From Clostridiales bacterium (GTDB taxonomy: Bacteria > Bacillota > Clostridia > Lachnospirales > Lachnospiraceae), in the NCBI GenBank assembly GCA_029267975.1, contig JAJUHH010000202.1, positions 1-5,938 of the forward strand: a stretch of DNA of 5,938 bases, given 5' to 3'. The translations under genes were made by a program, and so were the position numbers. The notes below the pieces were generated by a model. The model was not told the origin of the DNA. It did not search any database and saw only the letters and a list, made by a program, of their open reading frames with translations. Positions 4,935-5,938 of the stretch are shown piece by piece; the stretch's first letter is position 1; each line of letters starts with the position of its first letter.

Positions 4935-5696
4935 AATGTTATAAAACTTCTTAGCATTTTCAGCGGTTACCTTGATCACCGTATCATAATCAATCCCTTT
5001 TAATTGCGCAATCTCCTGGGCAACATAGGTAAGATAGGTAGAGTCATTGCGCTTTCCTCTGTGGGGCACCGGCGCCAGATAAGGGCAGTCAGTCTCAAGC
5101 ACCAACTGTTCCAGTGGGGCAAAGGTAACCACCTCCTTCAGCTTCCTGCCGTTCTTAAAGGTTACGACTCCACCGACTCCCAGATAAAAGCCCATATTCA
5201 GGTATTGTCTTGCCTGTTCCACTCCATAGCCAAAGCAGTGTATGATCGCTCCTATTTCTTCTGCCTTGGCAGCCTTTAGCATCTGGTAGGTATCATTTGC
5301 AGCATCCCTGCTGTGAATGACCAGGGGAAGCTTTAGCTCTCTTGCCAGGTCAATTTGTCTTTCAAACCACTTCTTTTGGGTGGCCGGGTCTGACGTATCC
5401 CAATAATAATCCAGACCTATCTCACCGATGGCCACATTCTTGGGATGCTTTGCCTTCTCCTTAAGCCAGGCAAAGCGCTCCTCATTTAGGTCCTTTGCCA
5501 TCTCCGGGTGTATTCCAACAGCCCCATAGATGTAGGGATAGCGGTCAGCCAGTGCCAGTACCTTATCCACAGTGTCAACCCCTGAACTGATATCCACTAC
5601 ATAAGAGATTCCCTTCTCAGGCAGGCTGGCAAGCAGTTCTTCTCTATCAATATCAAATGCCTCATCATCATAATGCGCGTGTGTTTCAAATATCAT
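4929..5696 (-). CDS. tatD: TatD family metal-dependent hydrolase / DNase
   Basis: TatD proteins are cytoplasmic TIM-barrel hydrolases with metal-dependent 3'-5' exonuclease activity on DNA and RNA, linked to DNA repair and quality control. The 255-aa protein is full length and keeps the expected metal ligands: His6 and His8 in ETHAHYDD, Glu92 in GEIGLDYYWD, His128 in LVIHSRDA, His153 in IIHCFGYG, and Asp203 in LETDCPYLAP. GIHPE at 61-65 is another family mark. The loop after His153 reads CFGYG where CFSG is common, a minor variation. AAAGAGG lies about 8 nt before the ATG at 5696. A strong predicted promoter lies at 5743-5771, so tatD heads the tatD-rsmA transcript. In many Firmicutes metG precedes tatD; here a divergent gene starts instead. 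Confidence 0.95.
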   Translation of the reverse strand: MIFETHAHYDDEAFDIDREELLASLPEKGISYVVDISSGVDTVDKVLALADRYPYIYGAVGIHPEMAKDLNEERFAWLKEKAKHPKNVAIGEIGLDYYWDTSDPATQKKWFERQIDLARELKLPLVIHSRDAANDTYQMLKAAKAEEIGAIIHCFGYGVEQARQYLNMGFYLGVGGVVTFKNGRKLKEVVTFAPLEQLVLETDCPYLAPVPHRGKRNDSTYLTYVAQEIAQLKGIDYDTVIKVTAENAKKFYNIS

Positions 5697-5711
5697 CTCT
5701 TAGCCTCTTTG

Positions 5712-5729
5712 TTTAAAATGCATTTTAAA
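5712..5729. repeat. Perfect 18-bp palindrome in the tatD leader
   Basis: TTTAAAATGCATTTTAAA is a perfect palindrome lying between the predicted tatD start point (near 5736) and its ribosome binding site. A second short palindrome, ATGGTAACCAT (5734-5744), touches the -10 box. Either could be an operator; the first could also fold in RNA. AT-rich palindromes arise easily by chance. Confidence 0.6.
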
Positions 5730-5742
5730 ATATATGGTAACC

Positions 5743-5771
5743 ATTATACAACAGCTTAACTCCTATTTCAA
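5743..5771 (-). promoter_or_regulatory. Predicted strong sigma-A promoter of tatD
   Basis: On the minus strand TTGAAA (5771-5766, 5 of 6 consensus bases), a 17-nt spacer and a perfect TATAAT (5748-5743) give the best promoter in the window. Transcription would start near 5736, leaving a leader of about 40 nt before tatD. Confidence 0.75.
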
Positions 5772-5790
5772 CTTAACAGACAAAGGCAAA

Positions 5791-5912
5791 TTCTCTGCGT
5801 TGAGTGAAAAACTAAATTCCAGTTTTAAAAATCAAAGGTGGAATTTAGTCTTTCATAAATTCCAGTACTCCTTTACAATTAGATTGGTTTCCCAATCCGC
5901 AGAGAAAGGAGT
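5791..5912 (+). promoter_or_regulatory. Structured 5' leader candidate with a sequesterable Shine-Dalgarno
   Basis: On the plus strand TTCTCTGCG (5791-5799) pairs with CGCAGAGAA (5898-5906), enclosing ACTAAATTCC/GGAATTTAGT (5811-5820 with 5840-5849) and GATTGG/CCAATC with a TTTC loop (5882-5887 with 5892-5897). In addition ACTCCTTT (5867-5874) is perfectly complementary to AAAGGAGT (5905-5912), which contains the Shine-Dalgarno of the gene at 5919. The outer stem and the anti-Shine-Dalgarno pairing cross, so they would exclude each other or form a pseudoknot. I recognise no known riboswitch or ribosomal-protein leader in it. A competing reading is a promoter, TTCATA-N16-TACAAT ending at 5879, that would start inside the structure. 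Confidence 0.4.
5814..5866. repeat. Three copies of AAATTCC, two direct and one inverted
   Basis: AAATTCCAGT occurs at 5814-5823 and again at 5857-5866, and the reverse form GGAATTT lies between them at 5840-5846. They could be protein-binding half-sites for the divergent tatD/5919 region, or simply part of the RNA stem described for this leader. Confidence 0.55.
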
Positions 5913-5918
5913 TTATTT

Positions 5919-5938
5919 ATGTGTAGATTAATACCAGG
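5919..5938 (+). CDS. Start of an unidentified gene, cut by the right edge
   Basis: AAAGGAG (5905-5911) is a strong Shine-Dalgarno placed 7 nt before an ATG at 5919, which opens a frame reading MCRLIP before the window ends. Six complete codons are too few to identify a product. The gene is divergent from tatD and would be preceded by the structured region at 5791-5912. The ribosome binding site makes a genuine start likely. An overlapping longer frame at 5734-5931 in another phase lacks a ribosome binding site. Confidence 0.55.

Noticed and set aside
5791..5912. Leader as a known riboswitch (preQ1, SAM, TPP, fluoride, c-di-GMP) or T-box
   Set aside because: None of the conserved core sequences of these classes that I remember is present, including the T-box antiterminator motif.
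5734..5931. Open frame of 65 codons on plus spanning the tatD promoter and the structured leader
   Set aside because: It has no ribosome binding site, crosses the predicted promoter and stems, and overlaps in another phase a start at 5919 that does have a strong Shine-Dalgarno.

Overview
The window looks like chromosomal DNA from a low-to-mid-GC anaerobic Firmicute, most likely a Lachnospiraceae (Clostridium cluster XIVa) relative. Three things point there: an Alu-domain SRP RNA of the Gram-positive type directly after tadA, an oxygen-sensitive NrdG-type radical SAM activase, and a two-domain protein of the DUF6128 kind that I associate with Lachnospiraceae. The family-to-taxon link is from memory; the genes themselves are read from the sequence.

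Layout. Positions 1-141 (minus) hold the 5' part of the SRP RNA, which runs off the left edge. Its promoter overlaps the stop codon of tadA (222-707, minus). A 104-bp divergent gap separates tadA from nrdG (812-1507, plus). The two predicted promoters there share a -10 region, and an 18-bp inverted repeat lies beside it. A GNAT acetyltransferase (1526-2110, plus) follows nrdG closely and overlaps by 4 bp the end of the convergent DUF6128-type gene (2107-3585, minus). That gene has a degenerate pentapeptide-repeat linker and an elaborate leader. Two intrinsic terminators separate it from rsmA (3880-4746, minus). rsmA is preceded by a 182-bp gap with short repeats, then tatD (4929-5696, minus) with a strong predicted sigma-A promoter. 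The right end (5772-5918) is a structured leader-like region on the plus strand, in front of a gene of which only the first seven codons are present.

Functions. Most genes are housekeeping and concern translation: TadA makes inosine-34 in tRNA, RsmA dimethylates 16S rRNA, SRP RNA targets membrane proteins, and TatD is a conserved metal-dependent nuclease/hydrolase. NrdG activates anaerobic ribonucleotide reduction. The least understood parts are the DUF6128-type protein and the plus-strand leader at 5791-5912. In that leader, three stems and an anti-Shine-Dalgarno segment could form a translational switch matching no riboswitch class I recognise. It is the best candidate here for something undescribed, but it rests on hand-found complementarity only.
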